From NCBI RefSeq assembly GCF_051020765.1, contig NW_027469085.1:1984001-2048000 (forward strand): a stretch of 64,000 nucleotides of DNA. The letters run 5' to 3'. Numbering within the stretch: the stretch's first letter is position 1; every line of letters starts with the position of its first letter. This document shows positions 63,625 to 64,000 of this stretch, piece after piece. The stretch is from Lasioglossum baleicum (taxonomy: Eukaryota > Arthropoda > Insecta > Hymenoptera > Halictidae). The position numbers and the translations under genes were made by a program. Below the pieces are notes generated by a model, which worked only from the letters and a program-made list of their open reading frames with translations, was not told the DNA's origin and ran no database searches.

Positions 63625-64000
63625 CATACTTGCATGCAAATGCACAGATCTAGCGCGCGAAACAGCGATTCCACACAGAAATACTCTTCTGAAACGAAGA
63701 ATCGTTGAATCTGACATAAGCTCGAATAAATGGTGATCGTGCTTGCCGGGTCGGAGTTTCTGTTCCAATTTCTCATACTTCCATGCAAATGCACAGATCT
63801 AGCGCGCAACAGCGATTCCGCAGAGAAATACACTTTTGAAACGAAGAATCGTCGAATCTGACATAAGCTCGAATAAATCGTGATCGTGCTTGCCGGGTCG
63901 GAGTTTTCGTGCCAATTTGGCATACTTGCATGCAAATGCACAGATCTAGCGCGCGAAACAGCGATTCCACACAGAAATACTCTTCTGAAACGAAGAATCG
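63625..64000 (+). repeat. Two-unit repeat at the window end of the 149-bp array
   Basis: The units at 63,625 and 63,921 share 'gattccacacagaaatactctt', not seen elsewhere, and are 296 bp apart with a 147-bp unit between them (63,774). This is a short, young dimeric repeat running off the window. Confidence 0.72.

Larger units (their letters stand above)
59691..64000 (+). repeat. 149-bp satellite DNA array (29 units, continues past the window)
   Basis: The element 'cata(c/t)ttgcat' recurs at 59762, 59911, 60060, 60209, 60356, 60505, 60654, 60803, 60952, 61101, 61250, 61399, 61548, 61695, 61844, 61993, 62142, 62291, 62440, 62587, 62736, 62885, 63032, 63181, 63330, 63478, 63625, 63774 and 63921. 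Spacing is 149 bp in 21 of 28 intervals. It is 147 bp in six, where 'gcgcgaaacag' is 'gcgcaacag', and 148 bp once, from a lost T near 63,410. All units point the same way. No relation to the 391-bp monomer is visible. Minus-strand open frames, up to 359 codons at 60,977-62,056, pass through repeat units in rotating frame and are not taken as genes. Confidence 0.98.

Noticed and set aside
59691..64000. CENP-B box in the 149-bp satellite
   Set aside because: I found no match to the full core on either strand. 'ccgggtcgg' lacks a TTCG half at the right spacing.
59691..64000. The 149-bp unit as a fragment derived from the 391-bp monomer
   Set aside because: Apart from short chance strings such as 'gattcg' or 'gaagaat', no collinear similarity is visible by eye. 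A local alignment of the two consensus sequences would settle it.

Overview
This 64-kb window appears to be entirely satellite DNA. I find no protein-coding gene, rRNA, tRNA, mobile element or CRISPR array that I can support. Two unrelated tandem-repeat families, each strictly head-to-tail on the same strand, meet at a sharp junction near base 59,684. This is eukaryotic heterochromatin, of centromeric or pericentromeric type. The host cannot be named from the sequence. Both families have more CpG than their base composition predicts, which fits a genome with little germline CpG methylation, such as many insects; that is inference only.

Region 1 (1-59,683) is an array of a ~391-bp satellite. 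I count about 153 monomers using the conserved 'gaattaag' element as anchor, from anchor 184 to anchor 59,464, with a mean spacing of 390 bp. Diagnostic variants sort the monomers into recurring types. Type a has 'cctgagaattaag' and 'gagttgcacc'. Type b has 'atcgccactgg' and 'ggggtcatccacgaag'. Type c has 'gatccctgag' and 'gtggagccc'. Type d has 'aaacattggaatttg' plus a poly-C tract and is short, 383-388 bp. Type e has 'aagttgtacaaccc' and nearly always follows d. Type f has 'acaacacaatattcc' and 'gggatcatcc'. Type g has 'cgacccctcc'. Types h and i have 'gccgatgcctcc' and 'ggatgtcg'. Types occur in ordered higher-order repeats: a-b-c-x (1,566-1,568 bp), d-e-f-g, and h-i-d (1,166 bp). These are themselves duplicated in larger blocks of 774, 2,344, 3,897, 4,672 and about 11,700 bp. 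The last ~4.9 kb (54,770-59,683) has more private mutations, as expected at the edge of an array.

Region 2 (59,691-64,000) holds 29 units of a 149-bp satellite, running off the window end. Seven of the 28 complete spacings are shortened, six to 147 bp and one to 148 bp. It has its own ~1,338-bp (9-unit) periodicity. Most units carry an ATGCAAAT octamer inside a TTGCATGCAA palindrome.

The most interesting signal is in region 1. About 29 monomers, confined to types b and f (and their chimeras), carry an exact match to the essential core of the mammalian CENP-B box, NTTCGNNNNANNCGGGN. The other types read CGCG at the critical CGGG position. The motif is therefore placed once per higher-order repeat, as in human alpha satellite. 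Also notable are a base-resolved unequal-crossover breakpoint (41,801-41,804), chimeric monomers, a poly-C tract whose length is fixed when interrupted by one A, and the junction between the two families.
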